From Actinomycetospora sp. TBRC 11914 (GTDB lineage: Bacteria > Actinomycetota > Actinomycetes > Mycobacteriales > Pseudonocardiaceae): a stretch of DNA of 64,000 bases. Shown in pieces: positions 8,901 through 17,297 of this stretch; within the stretch, counting starts at the first letter, position 1; every line of letters starts with the position of its first letter. Location of the stretch: the NCBI RefSeq assembly GCF_012933465.1, contig NZ_JABBND010000001.1:620001-684000 (forward strand). Reading direction: 5' to 3'. The position numbers were made by a program, and so were the translations under genes. Below the pieces are notes generated by a model. That model was not told the DNA's origin. It did not search any database and saw only the letters and a program-made list of their open reading frames with translations.

Positions 8901-9422
8901 CAGCGAGGTGTCGAGGTCGCGGGTCCAGGACGACACCACCCGGTGGGCGAGCTGCCAGGACGCCGTCGGCGAGAGCAGGCGCGCCCCGGGGTCGGTCGGC
9001 AGCCGGAGTCCGTGCTCGGTGAGCAGCCGGCCGGCGTAGGCGTGGTAGGTCGACACCGTCGGTTCGAGGGTGCGCACGAGGACCCGCCGCTCGCCGGTGG
9101 GGTCGAGCTCGTCGAGCAGCGGGTCGCCCGCGAGGCGCCGCAGCCGGCGGCGGATGCGGTCGGCGAGCTGCCCGGCGGCCTTGCGCGTGAACGTCAGCCC
9201 GAGCACCTGGTCGGGGGTGACGATGCCGTTGGCCACCAGCCACACGACCCGCGCGGCCATCGTCTCGGTCTTGCCCGACCCGGCGCCCGCGGTGACCAGG
9301 GCGGACGCGAACGGCGCCGCGATCACCTCGGCCTGCTCGTCGGTGGGCCGGCGCAGCCCGAGCCGTTCGGCGAGCTCCGCCGGGTCGATGAGCCCGGTGC
9401 GCGTCTCCACCAGCCCCGTCAC
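5973..9422 (-). CDS. adnB: AdnB-like helicase-nuclease subunit
   Basis: A 1149-residue UvrD-type helicase with a C-terminal nuclease domain, matching AdnB of the mycobacterial AdnAB complex that unwinds and resects DNA double-strand breaks. It opens with the Q-motif region (RRPTDEQAEVIAAP), Walker A GAGSGKT at residues 46-52, a LLDEYQDTGH Walker B, PFQSIYGWRGA motif III, VLTVHAAKGLEWEVVAVP and FYVALTRAERTLLV. Near the C-terminus ATVVDWKTGAPP is the PD-(D/E)XK nuclease core. The GTG start overlaps the adnA stop as GTGA and has GGGGAGG upstream, so translation is coupled and the subunits are probably made together. In mycobacteria AdnB supplies the main motor; here its motor motifs are intact. 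Confidence 0.9.
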   Translation of the reverse strand: MTGLVETRTGLIDPAELAERLGLRRPTDEQAEVIAAPFASALVTAGAGSGKTETMAARVVWLVANGIVTPDQVLGLTFTRKAAGQLADRIRRRLRRLAGDPLLDELDPTGERRVLVRTLEPTVSTYHAYAGRLLTEHGLRLPTDPGARLLSPTASWQLAHRVVSSWTRDLDTSLVPTSVTGYVLALAGELGEHLAEPEALRGHAEALTRVIESAPPAKGQRPGLPQALARIVERQRFRVALLPLVEELAARKRSERCLDFADQMAAAARLADEHPEVGQAERSAFRAILLDEYQDTGHAQRIMLRALFGGDEQTAVTAVGDPFQSIYGWRGASAANLPRFVTDFPRPDPDGEWVAARRFGLLTSFRNPPEVLALANGVVEPLREPRALDAVGELRAFAGAPPGDVHVALHEDVVAERAWLADAVADRWRAALDRDEAPPTSAVLVRRRADMTELAAALRARDLPVEVVGLGGLLDEPEVRDLVSALRLVVDPLAGGAAVRLLTGARWRIGGADLAALWRRARELAAPPVPETAPTAGAPDPVADALPGEHAERAGLVDALDDPGPPDRYSPAGYARLRRLARELVGLRRRVTAPLVDLVADVERTLLLDVEAASRPGEVGRAHLDAFADVVADFAGGAAASGGTATPTALLAYLDAAEEAEDGLTPGEVDSTAGADPALGGARVQVLTVHAAKGLEWEVVAVPHVCAKTFPGPKLSGSWLTSIAALPAELRGDRPDLPELDVTGVTDRKELTERLDRHEQEFDDRRLVEERRLFYVALTRAERTLLVSGHWWGETGDKPRGPSDFLTEVGEVARRGTATVDTWAEPPQEGAANPLAEVERAQEWPVDPLGVRRTAVEEGAALVRAARGRVATGDDAAAAADDPDGWAADVDVLLAERAAARERHARVLLPPQLSVSQLVDLAADPAALARRLRRPVPRPPDPRARRGTEFHAWVERWFAKTELLEFDELPGAADEDPGTDDAASADLTELQERFTASRWATRTPVAVEVPFETEVEGTLVRGRIDAVFADPDGGATVVDWKTGAPPAPEAMPALSVQLAAYRLAWAALSRTPVERVRAALHYVRADRTVTPSDLLDAGGLRALVASVPVEVREPEGDDVVVHRGPAAPWSDDDADPDHTGFDDGDRDPR

Positions 9423-12400
9423 GGCACCTGCCTCCCCGAGGAGTGCACGGGGCAGGCCGTGCGCACCGGACAGCGCGGGCACGCGTCGTTCTCCTGCCCG
9501 ACGAACACCGGCCCCTCGGTCATCCGGGCCGCCGCCGCGACCTGCTCGCGCCAGTGCTCGACGCCGTCGGCGTCGAGCGGGGTCTGCGCGCGCTCCTTGG
9601 CCTTCGCGCCGTCGCGCTGCAGGTAGACCAGCCGGGCGCCGCCGGGCACCGACGCGGCCGCCGAGCCCTCCGAGGCCGGGGGCGATGCGAGCCGCTCGGC
9701 GAACGCGCCGAGCGCGACCGCGAGCTGGTACACCGCGAGCTGGGGGTGCTCGGCCGCCTTCGCCGCCGACACCGGCGACTTGCCGGTCTTGACGTCGACG
9801 ATCACCGGGCGGCCCTGGGCGTCGACCTCGAGCCGGTCCACCCGCCCGCGGATCGCGACGTCAGCCCCGGGCGCCTCGAGCCGCGCCGTCACCTGCTCCT
9901 CGACGGCCTGCTCGGTGAGCTCGCGCCGGGAGCCGTCGCGCCACGCGAGGAACGACCGCAGCATCCGCCGGCAGTTCGCGAGCTCCCGCCGGGAGAACCA
10001 CGGCGCGCCCGCGTCGACCGAGGCCCAGGCGACGTCGAGGGCCTCGTCGAGCTCGTGCTCCCCCGCCCCCTCGGCGGCGCGCTGCACGAGGGCGTGCACG
10101 AGCGAGCCGGTGACCGAGGCCAGCGAGTCCGAGTCGTCCCCGCCGTGGGTCTGCAGCGCCCAGCGCAGCGGGCAGGTCAGGATCGTCTCCACCGCGCTCG
10201 GGCTCACCGTGGTCCGCGAGCCCGGCGGGCGCAGCGGCTCGGTGGTGGAGACCTCGAGCAGGCCGTACCAGTCGTCCGGGTCGGCGCCCGGCACGCCGGC
10301 CTCGGCCAGCCGCGCGAGCTGGGTCGCGGCGCGGGCGCGGCGCTCCGGGTCGGTGTCCGGCGCGGTGACGGCCCGCCGCAGGTCGCCCACCAGCTCGGCG
10401 AGCACGAGGGCGCGGCTGGGCCGCCGCCGGGCCCACCCGGCGTCGTCGGGGCCCGGGGCGTCGTCGCCGGTGGCCACGTCGTCGAGGAACCGCGACGGCG
10501 TGACGTCCTCGGACTCGACGGCGCCGACGTGGACGGCCTGCCGGGCCCGCGAGAGCGCGACCGCGAACAGCCGGCGCTCCTCGTCGAGCAGCGGCACGCG
10601 GGTGGAGAGCGCCGGGCCGTCCGGCACCCCACCGAGCACGTCGACCATCCGCTCGACGCCGAGCAGCGTCCCGCGGCGCCGCAGGTCGGGCCACACGCCC
10701 TCCTGCACGTCGGGGATGACCACGACGTCCCACTCCCGCCCCCGTGCGGCGTGCGCCGTGAGGAGGGCGACCGCCTCGCCGTCGGGGGTGCGGGGCGCCA
10801 GGCCGTCGCTGGCGAACCGCTGGTCGTCGACCTGCGCGACGAACCCCGCGACGGTCCCGCCGGGCAGGTCCTCGACGAACCGGCCGGCCCGCTCGACGAG
10901 GGCGACCACGGCGTCGAGGTCGCGGTCGGCCTGGGCGCCGGGCACCCCGCCGCGCTCGCTGGCGGCGACCCAGCGGGCCTGCAGGCCGCTCGCCGACCAC
11001 ACCGCCCAGACCACGTCGGGCACGCTCTCCCCCGCACGGATCGCTTCCACCGCGGCGCCGAGCAGCCCGGCGACCCGGCGCAGCGGCGCGGCGTCCGGCT
11101 CCGGGACGAGGGTCAGCCGGTCGGGGCGGCCGGCGAGGTGGTCGACCAGCACGTCGACGATCAGCTCGTCGCTGGAGCGCTCCGTGCCCCCGCCCCCCGC
11201 CTCGTGGAGCCGCAGCAGGCCGCGTCGCAACCGCCGGAGCCCGAGGGGCTCGGCCCCGCCGAGCGGGGAGGCGAGCAGGGCGAGCGCGGTGTCGGCGTCG
11301 ACCGCCTCGGCGGGCGGGGCGGTCGCGGCGGTCGCCGCGCAGCGCAGGAGGGTCAGCAGCGGCGCGACCGCGGGCAGCGCCGCGAGCGGGGTGTCGTCCG
11401 CCGGCACCGCCAGCGGCACCCCGGCCGCGAGCAGCGCGCGGCGCAGCGGCGGGAGCGAGAGCGGCACGGACCGCACGACGACCGCGAGCCGCGACCAGGG
11501 CACGCCGTCGACCAGGTGCGCCCGGCGCAGCGTGTCGGCCACCCAGGCCGCCTGGCGGCCCGGCGTCGGGAAGACCGAGACGGTGGCCGCGCCGCCCTCC
11601 GCGGGCGCGCCGGGGGGCCCGGTGCGCGCCCGCGCCGGGCCCGTGCCCCGCAGCGGCTCGACGGCCCGGGCGACGGCCGCGCGCACGGCCGGCGAGCCGC
11701 GGTGGTCGAGGGTGAGCACCGCGGTGGCGCGGCCGCCCGGGTCGGCGTCGCGCAGCAGCTCCGGTGCGGCCCCGCGGAAGCCGAGGACCGAGGAGTCCGG
11801 GTCGCCCGCGAGCACCCACGCGTCGGCGGTGGCCCCGAGCATGCGCACCAGCTCGAGCTGCTGGGGGTCCATGTCCTGCGCGTCGTCCACCACGAGGTGC
11901 CGGACGTGCTCCCGCTCGCTGGCGAGGAGATCGGGGTCCACCGCGAACGCGTCGAGCACCGCGGCGACGAGCTCGGCCGCGTCGAGCGGGGGCGCCGAGG
12001 CCAGGGGGTTCGCCGAGCCCGCCGCCGCGCGCAGCAGCGTGACCTCCTCGAACGTCTGGTAGAACCGCGCGGCCGCGACCCAGACCGCGACGTCGTGCTC
12101 CTTGCCCAGCGCCCGCAGCTCCCGCGGGCCGAGACCCCGCTCGGCGGCCCGCAGCAGCAGGTCACGCACCTCGGCGGCGAAGGCCGGGGCCTCCAGCGCG
12201 GGCACCAGGCGGGCCGGCCAGCCCGATCCGCGCCCGGCGCCGACGGCCTCGCCGGCCAGCAGCTCGCGGACCATCGCGTCCTGCTGGGCCCCCGGCAGCA
12301 GCCGTGGCGGGGCCTCCTCCCGGCGCGCGGCGTGCCGGCGCAGCACCGCGAACGCGTAGGAGTGCACGCTGCGCACCAGCGGCTCGCGCGCCGCGGTGAG

Positions 12401-12709
12401 GACACCGCCGGCCTCCCCCGCGAGCGCCCGACGCCGGGCCGAGATGCGCTCGCGCAGCGCGGCGGCCGACCGCCGGTCGCCCACCAGCACGAGGGAGCGC
12501 GCCTCGGGGTCGGCGTGCAGCAGCCGCGCGACCCGCTCGGCGAGCAGCGTCGTCTTCCCGGTGCCCGGACCGCCCAGGACCCGCAGGAACCCGTCGTCGT
12601 GCTCCAGCACCCGCCGGGCCACCGGGTCGAGCACGAGATCGGTGGGCAGCCGGGTGGCGGCGCGCAGCAGCCGCGGCGCGTCCCCCGCGGACCGAGCCCC
12701 CGTCGTCAT
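9419..12709 (-). CDS. adnA: AdnA-like helicase-nuclease subunit
   Basis: A 1096-residue partner of AdnB. Walker A GGPGTGKT lies at residues 46-53 and VVDDAQDMDPQQL is the Walker B, followed by SVLGFRGAAPELL and VALLTAHAARGREWDVVVIP. The C-terminal part has the nuclease motif VIVDVKTGKSP, and four cysteines (one in ETILTCPLRW, three in DACPRCPVRTACP) are spaced like the iron-sulfur cluster of AddB/AdnA-type nucleases. The ATG at 12709 is the first credible start; a larger open frame extends to 13126 but would run through the oppositely oriented alkyltransferase-like gene. First gene of a two-gene unit with adnB. Confidence 0.88.
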   Translation of the reverse strand: MTTGARSAGDAPRLLRAATRLPTDLVLDPVARRVLEHDDGFLRVLGGPGTGKTTLLAERVARLLHADPEARSLVLVGDRRSAAALRERISARRRALAGEAGGVLTAAREPLVRSVHSYAFAVLRRHAARREEAPPRLLPGAQQDAMVRELLAGEAVGAGRGSGWPARLVPALEAPAFAAEVRDLLLRAAERGLGPRELRALGKEHDVAVWVAAARFYQTFEEVTLLRAAAGSANPLASAPPLDAAELVAAVLDAFAVDPDLLASEREHVRHLVVDDAQDMDPQQLELVRMLGATADAWVLAGDPDSSVLGFRGAAPELLRDADPGGRATAVLTLDHRGSPAVRAAVARAVEPLRGTGPARARTGPPGAPAEGGAATVSVFPTPGRQAAWVADTLRRAHLVDGVPWSRLAVVVRSVPLSLPPLRRALLAAGVPLAVPADDTPLAALPAVAPLLTLLRCAATAATAPPAEAVDADTALALLASPLGGAEPLGLRRLRRGLLRLHEAGGGGTERSSDELIVDVLVDHLAGRPDRLTLVPEPDAAPLRRVAGLLGAAVEAIRAGESVPDVVWAVWSASGLQARWVAASERGGVPGAQADRDLDAVVALVERAGRFVEDLPGGTVAGFVAQVDDQRFASDGLAPRTPDGEAVALLTAHAARGREWDVVVIPDVQEGVWPDLRRRGTLLGVERMVDVLGGVPDGPALSTRVPLLDEERRLFAVALSRARQAVHVGAVESEDVTPSRFLDDVATGDDAPGPDDAGWARRRPSRALVLAELVGDLRRAVTAPDTDPERRARAATQLARLAEAGVPGADPDDWYGLLEVSTTEPLRPPGSRTTVSPSAVETILTCPLRWALQTHGGDDSDSLASVTGSLVHALVQRAAEGAGEHELDEALDVAWASVDAGAPWFSRRELANCRRMLRSFLAWRDGSRRELTEQAVEEQVTARLEAPGADVAIRGRVDRLEVDAQGRPVIVDVKTGKSPVSAAKAAEHPQLAVYQLAVALGAFAERLASPPASEGSAAASVPGGARLVYLQRDGAKAKERAQTPLDADGVEHWREQVAAAARMTEGPVFVGQENDACPRCPVRTACPVHSSGRQVP

Positions 12710-12778
12710 GGGAGCGACTGAACCACGACCCCCCGACAGCCACGCCCGACGGGGCCGCCGTGCTGGGAGGATGACCGT

Positions 12779-13075
12779 GTGGACGAGGCACGCCACGAGC
12801 GGATCCGGGAGATCGTCGCGTCGGTCCCCGAGGGCCACTGGGTGAGCTACGGCGACGTCGCCGCCGCCGCGGGCGAGCGCTCGGCCCGCGTCGTCGGGAC
12901 CGTGCTCTCCCAGGACGGGGCCGACCTGCCGTGGCACCGGGTGCTGCGCAGCACGGGCACGCCGGCGCCCCACATCGCCGTCGAGCAGATCCGCCGGCTC
13001 ACCGCGGAGGGGGTCCTCGTCGTGGACGCCCGGGCCGCGAAGGGCCAGCGGTACAGGTGGCCTCCGGCCCCGTGA
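12779..13075 (+). CDS. Alkyltransferase-like DNA-binding protein (no active Cys)
   Basis: A 98-residue single-domain member of the O6-alkylguanine-DNA alkyltransferase fold. GHWVSYGDVAAAAG is the winged-helix entry and LPWHRVLRSTG replaces the catalytic PCHRV of true alkyltransferases: the active Cys is Trp. Such alkyltransferase-like (ATL) proteins bind and flag alkylated guanine for nucleotide-excision repair instead of repairing it directly. The gene lies divergent from adnA, as does the Rv3204-type gene beside adnA in mycobacteria. The GTG start follows GGGAGG at 7 bases. Its TGA stop lies within the first bases of palindromic element A. Confidence 0.85.
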   Translation: MDEARHERIREIVASVPEGHWVSYGDVAAAAGERSARVVGTVLSQDGADLPWHRVLRSTGTPAPHIAVEQIRRLTAEGVLVVDARAAKGQRYRWPPAP

Positions 13076-13129
13076 GCAGAAAAGGTCGGTATACCGACAC
13101 TTTCTGCTCACGAGCGCGCAGCGCACCTA
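13072..13129. repeat. Three-hairpin palindromic element A
   Basis: A 40-base palindrome (13072-13111; outer arms GTGAGCAGAAA and TTTCTGCTCAC, inner GTCGGTATACCGAC) is followed by the mini-hairpin GCGC-GCA-GCGC and ACCTA. On its left, GGCC-TCC-GGCC can form another mini-hairpin. The plus-strand ATL stop TGA (13073-13075) and the minus-strand MFS stop TAG (13127-13129) both lie inside the element, so it exactly fills the gap between two convergent genes. A bidirectional terminator is the simplest role. Confidence 0.85.
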
Positions 13130-14329
13130 CACGGGGTCCGCCGGCGACGGCCGCCGGAGCTCCAGCGCCCACGTCGCGATCCCGACGAGGGCCATCGCGG
13201 CGCCGAGCGCGCACACCCCGGGCCACCCCACCAGCGCGTACAGCGCCGACGTCAGCGCCGACGCGATCGCCCCGCCGATGAACGCCGACACCAGGAAGGC
13301 GCTGGTCACGCGACTGCGCGCGGCCGGGCGCCGCCGGTAGATCGCGTGCTGGTGGGAGATCTGGAGCAGCTGCTGGGCGAGGTCGAGCACGACGATCCCG
13401 GCGATCAGCGCCACCAGCGACGACCCGCCCAGCGCGAGCAGACCCCAGCTCACCAGCAGCAGGCCCAGCCCCACGGTCACGGAGCGCCGCCCGTGGCCCC
13501 GGTCGGCGAACCGGCCCGCCCACACCGCCGTCAGCGCCCCGGCCAGCCCCGCCAGCCCGAAGAGCCCGATCACCCCGGAGCCGTACGAGTACGGCGGCGC
13601 CGCGAGCAGGAACGACAGGGAGGTCCAGAGGATCGTGAAGCAGCCGAACCCGACGCCGCCGAGCACCATGCGCCGCCGCACCAACGAGTCGTGCCGCACG
13701 ATCGTGCCCACCGACCGCAGCAGGGCCGGGTAGGACTCGTCCGACGACGTGGGCACGCGCGGCAGGGCCAGGCGCACCAGCCCGGCCAGCACCACCATGA
13801 CGACCGCCGCGAGGACGAACACCAGCCGCCAGCCGCCGATCTCCGCGACGAGCCCCGCCACGGTCCGGGCCAGCAGGATCCCGACGAGCAGCCCGCTCAT
13901 CACGGTCCCGACGACCGACCCGCGGTTCTCGTCGGAGGCCAGCGACGCCGCCATCGGCACCACGATCTGCGCGACCGCCGAGGTCACCGCCACGATCGCC
14001 ACCGCCGCGAGGAGCACCCCGAGCGACGGCGCGGCCGCCGCCCCGACGAGCAGCACCCCGGTGACCAGCAGCAACGTGCTCACCAGGCGGCGCCGCTCGA
14101 GGACGTCGCCGATCGGCACGAGGAACGCGAGCGCCAGCGCGTAGCCGATCTGCGAGGCGGTGACGAGCAGGCCCGCCTGCCCCTCGCCGACCGAGAACGC
14201 GCGCGCGACCACGGGCAGCAGCGGCTGGGCGTAGTAGATGTTCGCGACGGCGGCGCCGCACACCACCGCGAGGAGCAGGACGGTCGGGCGTCCGAGGTGG
14301 GTGGGGGCGGCCTGCGCCTGGGTGCTCAT
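13127..14329 (-). CDS. MFS transporter, 12-helix drug-efflux type
   Basis: A 400-residue integral membrane protein with about twelve hydrophobic segments. Helix 1 reads VLLLAVVCGAAVANIYYAQP, and the loop GDVLERRRLVSTLL is the motif-A region (G-D-x-L-x-R-R) between helices 2 and 3 of major facilitator exporters. The second half opens after a short charged loop near RVPTSSDESYPALL. A TetR gene lies 54 bases upstream on the same strand, the normal arrangement for a regulator-pump unit. The exported compound is unknown. The TAG stop is supplied by palindromic element A. Confidence 0.85.
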   Translation of the reverse strand: MSTQAQAAPTHLGRPTVLLLAVVCGAAVANIYYAQPLLPVVARAFSVGEGQAGLLVTASQIGYALALAFLVPIGDVLERRRLVSTLLLVTGVLLVGAAAAPSLGVLLAAVAIVAVTSAVAQIVVPMAASLASDENRGSVVGTVMSGLLVGILLARTVAGLVAEIGGWRLVFVLAAVVMVVLAGLVRLALPRVPTSSDESYPALLRSVGTIVRHDSLVRRRMVLGGVGFGCFTILWTSLSFLLAAPPYSYGSGVIGLFGLAGLAGALTAVWAGRFADRGHGRRSVTVGLGLLLVSWGLLALGGSSLVALIAGIVVLDLAQQLLQISHQHAIYRRRPAARSRVTSAFLVSAFIGGAIASALTSALYALVGWPGVCALGAAMALVGIATWALELRRPSPADPV

Positions 14330-14383
14330 CGTTGCCCGAGCAAACCAGATGCGGCGTCGGGTGGCGCGCGATCCGGTCGCCTG

Positions 14384-14992
14384 TCACACCCCGCCGGCGG
14401 CGTCCGCGAGCGCGGCGTCGAACAACCGGTGCGCCGCCCGCCGGGAGACCGCGCCCGCCTCGTCGGGACCGAGGCCGCGCACGTCGGTGAGCACGATGAA
14501 GGCCTCCCACCCCACGACGACGGCGAGGGCGGAGACCAGGTCGGCGAAGGCCTCGCGGCCCAGCCGGTCCCGCACCGGCTCGAGGGCGCTCTCGATCCAG
14601 GCGACCCGACGGTGCCCGCGCCGGGGTGCACCCTCCTCGCGCCCGGTCTCGGCCACGGTCAGTGCGATCAGCCGGCGCCCGAGGGCGAGCGAGGAGCCCA
14701 TCGTCGCGGTCACGCCGTCGACGAGGGCGGCGAGCCGGGCGTGGACGTCGTCGTCGGGGGCGGCGGCGAGTGCCTCGTCGACCGACGTCGACAGGGTGCC
14801 GACGACCGCGTCGAGCACCAGCTGGTCGAGGGTCGGGAAGTGCAGGTAGACGGTCCGCCGCGACACCTCGGCGGCGTCGGCGATCTCCCCGACCGACGGC
14901 GACGCGCCCTCGGCGAGCAGGCGCGCGGCCGCGTCGAGGATCGCGCGGCGGGTGCGACGACGTTGCGCGTCGCGGCCGGTGCCGGGTTCCAC
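14384..14992 (-). CDS. TetR-family regulator of the adjacent MFS gene
   Basis: A 202-residue one-component repressor. The N-terminal helix-turn-helix is SVGEIADAAEVSRRTVYLHF preceded by RRAILDAAARLLAEGA. The C-terminal ligand-binding part has a helical profile with no recognisable subfamily mark. The GTG at 14992 is chosen because AAGGAG sits 7 bases before it; earlier in-frame starts lack a ribosome-binding site and would overlap the operator-like sequence. It is followed by the MFS gene and is divergent from the small monooxygenase gene, so it probably represses both from the shared intergenic region. Confidence 0.82.
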   Translation of the reverse strand: MEPGTGRDAQRRRTRRAILDAAARLLAEGASPSVGEIADAAEVSRRTVYLHFPTLDQLVLDAVVGTLSTSVDEALAAAPDDDVHARLAALVDGVTATMGSSLALGRRLIALTVAETGREEGAPRRGHRRVAWIESALEPVRDRLGREAFADLVSALAVVVGWEAFIVLTDVRGLGPDEAGAVSRRAAHRLFDAALADAAGGV

Positions 14993-15039
14993 GAGACGAC
15001 TCCTTGACGGACGAGGACGGGAACGCTCACTATACCGCT

Positions 15040-15064
15040 GTGCACTCACTACACAGCAGTGCAC
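15040..15064. promoter_or_regulatory. Probable TetR operator
   Basis: GTGCACT and AGTGCAC form a 7-bp inverted repeat with an 11-base spacer; CTGTG and CACAG form a second, nested one. The TATACC just to the left could be a -10 box. It sits in the 95-bp gap between the divergent tetR and monooxygenase starts, where an autoregulatory operator is expected. Confidence 0.5.
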
Positions 15065-15087
15065 CGAACGAGTCGAGGAGCGCCGCC

Positions 15088-15390
15088 ATGTCCGTCACCT
15101 TCGTCAATTGCTTCGAGGTCCCCACCGGCCGCGAGGACGACTTCTTCGCCCGCTGGCAGGGCGTCAACGCCCACATGCGCAACCGGCCCGGGTACGAGGA
15201 GCACCACCTGTACCGGTCGCTCGCCCCCGACGCCCGCTTCCGGTTCGTCAACGTCGCGCGCTGGACCTCCCCCGCCGCCGTGGCCGCCGCCCACGACGAC
15301 GAGTTCCGGGCCCTGGTCTCGGGGCCGGACTGGGCGGAGGTGGTGTCGACGCCGGCGGTCTACGAGGAGATCCACCACGGCGCGGTGTGA
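15088..15390 (+). CDS. Antibiotic-biosynthesis-monooxygenase-fold protein
   Basis: A 100-residue dimeric alpha-beta barrel protein of the ABM family. It has FVNCFEVPTGREDDFFARW, NRPGYEEHHLYRSL and RFRFVNVARWTSP, the pattern seen in small cofactor-free monooxygenases and in haem-degrading relatives (the N in VTFVNCF is at the position of the haem-oxygenase Asn, but this alone does not prove haem degradation). The ATG has GAGGAG upstream. It is divergent from the TetR-MFS pair and probably belongs to the same regulon. Confidence 0.72.
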   Translation: MSVTFVNCFEVPTGREDDFFARWQGVNAHMRNRPGYEEHHLYRSLAPDARFRFVNVARWTSPAAVAAAHDDEFRALVSGPDWAEVVSTPAVYEEIHHGAV

Positions 15391-15403
15391 GCCACCGTCG
15401 GGC

Positions 15404-16135
15404 TCACCGGTGCTGGCGCCGGCTCCCGCCGTGCCAGTCCTCGGTGAGCCCGACCTCCCCCTGCCCCACGCCGTAGGCCGCCAGCTGCGGACGCTCCCGC
15501 AGGCTGCGCTTGAGCTCGACGAACCCCGGGAAGCGCGTCAGCCCGACGACGTGGTCCCACAGCTCTTCGGCCTCGTCGTCACCGACCTTGCGGCTGATCA
15601 CCGGACCGAAGAACGCGAGCCCGTCCGGCGCGTCGAGCTGGATGATCGGGGTCCCGACGTCCTTGCCGGTCAGCGCGAGCGCCTCGTCGGTCTCGGCCTG
15701 GATCACGGCGTCGTGGCGGGTGTCGTCCAGCGACTCGGCGAGCTCGCCCGGCAGCCCGACGCGCTCCAGGACGGGCAGGACGAAGGCCTGGGTCCCGCGG
15801 CGCTCGCGGCCGCCGGAGTGCTCGGGGACCTCCTCCTGCTCGAACACCGCCCTGCCGAGCTCCTCGTAGAACCGGGCCAGCGCCTCGGGCCCCTGCTGCT
15901 CCCGCACCGCGGCGCACACCCGCAGCAGGCGCAGTCCGGCGGTGTGCCCCGCCTCGTACTCCGGCGGGAACTGCGCGTCGTAGTCGACGTGCGCGTTCAG
16001 CAGCCGCAGGGCGATGAACCGCCACTCGACGCCGAACCCACGACGACGCGCCACGGTCCGTACCCAGATGCTCGTCAGCCAGCAGTAGGGGCAGACGGGG
16101 TCGAACCAGAAGCGGACGTCCGTCGTCTCGGCCAT
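15404..16135 (-). CDS. DsbA-family thiol oxidoreductase, Rv2466c-like
   Basis: A 243-residue cytosolic thioredoxin-fold protein with no signal peptide. The active site is FDPVCPYCWLTS near residue 10 (C-P-Y-C), and VGTPIIQL carries the cis-proline. The long helical insertion and the final KRSLRERPQLAAYGVGQGE resemble mycothiol-dependent nitroreductases of the Rv2466c type (CPWC there). Those proteins help in thiol redox balance and activate some nitro-drugs. The gene stops 13 bases after the ABM stop (convergent) and starts 10 bases before the stop of the Nit1C glycosyltransferase; whether it belongs to that transcript is unclear. Confidence 0.75.
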   Translation of the reverse strand: MAETTDVRFWFDPVCPYCWLTSIWVRTVARRRGFGVEWRFIALRLLNAHVDYDAQFPPEYEAGHTAGLRLLRVCAAVREQQGPEALARFYEELGRAVFEQEEVPEHSGGRERRGTQAFVLPVLERVGLPGELAESLDDTRHDAVIQAETDEALALTGKDVGTPIIQLDAPDGLAFFGPVISRKVGDDEAEELWDHVVGLTRFPGFVELKRSLRERPQLAAYGVGQGEVGLTEDWHGGSRRQHR

Positions 16136-16145
16136 GCGATCGAGC

Positions 16146-17285
16146 CTAGGGCCCTCGGCGCGTGCCCGACGGTGCGCGCAGTGCCCCGTAGGCGGCCAGG
16201 TGGGCCCGCGCCACCGCGTCCCACGAGTGCGACGCCGCGAGCGCGCGCCCGACGGCGGCCTGGGCCGGGCGGGCCGGGTCGCCGCCGGTGAGCACGTCCG
16301 CGAGCTCGGCCGCGTACGCCTCGGCGAAGTCGGCACCGTCGGCCGCGAACCGCACCGCCCCGGCGAACACCTCGCGCAGCACCGGGAGGTCGCGGGCGAC
16401 CACGGGCACCCCGGCCGCGAGTGCCTCCATCGCCGCGAGCCCGAAGCCCTCCTTGGTCGACGGGAACGCGAACACCGAGGCGCCGGCGACGATCCCCGGC
16501 AGGTCGGCCTGGGGCACCGGCCCGAGGACCACCGGCTCGACGCCGAGCGAGGCCGCGAGCGCGAAGACCTCCTCGCGGTAGGGCCGGTAGTCGAAGAGCG
16601 TGTCCCCGCCCGCGACGACCAGCGGGGCGTCCACCCCGCGGCGCGCCAGCGCGGCCATCGCCGCCACCAGGTCGCGGGTGCCCTTGCGCGGCTCGATCCC
16701 GCCGACCGCGAGCACGTAGCGACCGAAGCGCTCGCGCCAGGGCGCGCCCGCCCCCGACGAGGCCGCGGCCGCGAACCGCGCCGCGTCCACCCCGTTCCCG
16801 ACGACGGGCGCGGTGCGTCCCCACCCGGCCTTCACCTCCGCGGCGACCGCGTCCGAGACGCACAGCAGCGCCGCGGGCTCGACCAGCGCCCGCTCGTGGC
16901 AGGTGACCAGCGACGGCGTCGTGAACTCGTCGAGGTGGTGCACCGTCCGGACGAGGCCGGCGTACCCGTGGGCGCGGCCCTCGGCGTTGGCGGTCAGGCA
17001 GTCCTGGGCGTGGCGGACGTCGACCGGCCCGGCGTCGGCGAGCGCGTCGGCGAGCAGCGCGATCGAGCGCAGGATGCGGTCGCCGACGGACTCGCCCTCG
17101 ATCTCGGGGACGCCCACCAGCCGGATCGGCACCGACACGTCCCGGAAGAACGCCGTGTCGCCACCCCGCGCCAGCGCCCACACCTCGACGTCGTGCCCCG
17201 CGCGGGCCAGCGCCTCGCCCAGCGCGAGGGTGTGGACGACGCCGCCGCGCGGCTTCGTGGAGTAGGTGGAGAGCCGGATGCGCAC
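16146..17285 (-). CDS. Nit1C-cluster glycosyltransferase (MSMEG_0565 family)
   Basis: A 379-residue GT4-type glycosyltransferase. The N-terminus RLSTYSTKPRGGVVHTLALG holds the donor/acceptor loop characteristic of the MSMEG_0565 family, and VGNGVDAARF and KEGFGLAAMEALAAGVPVVA (the E-x7-E nucleotide-sugar site) mark the C-terminal Rossmann half. This family is found almost only next to the nitrilase, radical SAM, GNAT and AIR-synthase genes seen here. It follows the pseudo-nitrilase gene by 12 bases, so it ends the minus-strand operon. The acceptor is unknown; presence in the cluster suggests that the product is glycosylated. Confidence 0.85.
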   Translation of the reverse strand: MRIRLSTYSTKPRGGVVHTLALGEALARAGHDVEVWALARGGDTAFFRDVSVPIRLVGVPEIEGESVGDRILRSIALLADALADAGPVDVRHAQDCLTANAEGRAHGYAGLVRTVHHLDEFTTPSLVTCHERALVEPAALLCVSDAVAAEVKAGWGRTAPVVGNGVDAARFAAAASSGAGAPWRERFGRYVLAVGGIEPRKGTRDLVAAMAALARRGVDAPLVVAGGDTLFDYRPYREEVFALAASLGVEPVVLGPVPQADLPGIVAGASVFAFPSTKEGFGLAAMEALAAGVPVVARDLPVLREVFAGAVRFAADGADFAEAYAAELADVLTGGDPARPAQAAVGRALAASHSWDAVARAHLAAYGALRAPSGTRRGP

Positions 17286-17297
17286 GTCCGCTGCCGC

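Noticed and set aside
6570-9626. Long plus-strand open frame opposite adnB (about 1018 codons)
   Set aside because: It mirrors the helicase gene in a GC-rich genome, its translation is low-complexity Gly/Arg/Pro-rich with no known motif, and adnB on the other strand has all helicase motifs.
9419-13126. AdnA extended to a start at 13126
   Set aside because: The extra 139 codons run through the oppositely oriented ATL gene and palindromic element A; AdnA motifs fit a start at 12709.
13346-15007. Plus-strand open frame opposite the MFS and tetR genes
   Set aside because: The translation is Arg/His/Gln-rich with no domain, and it would cover the divergent promoter and operator region.
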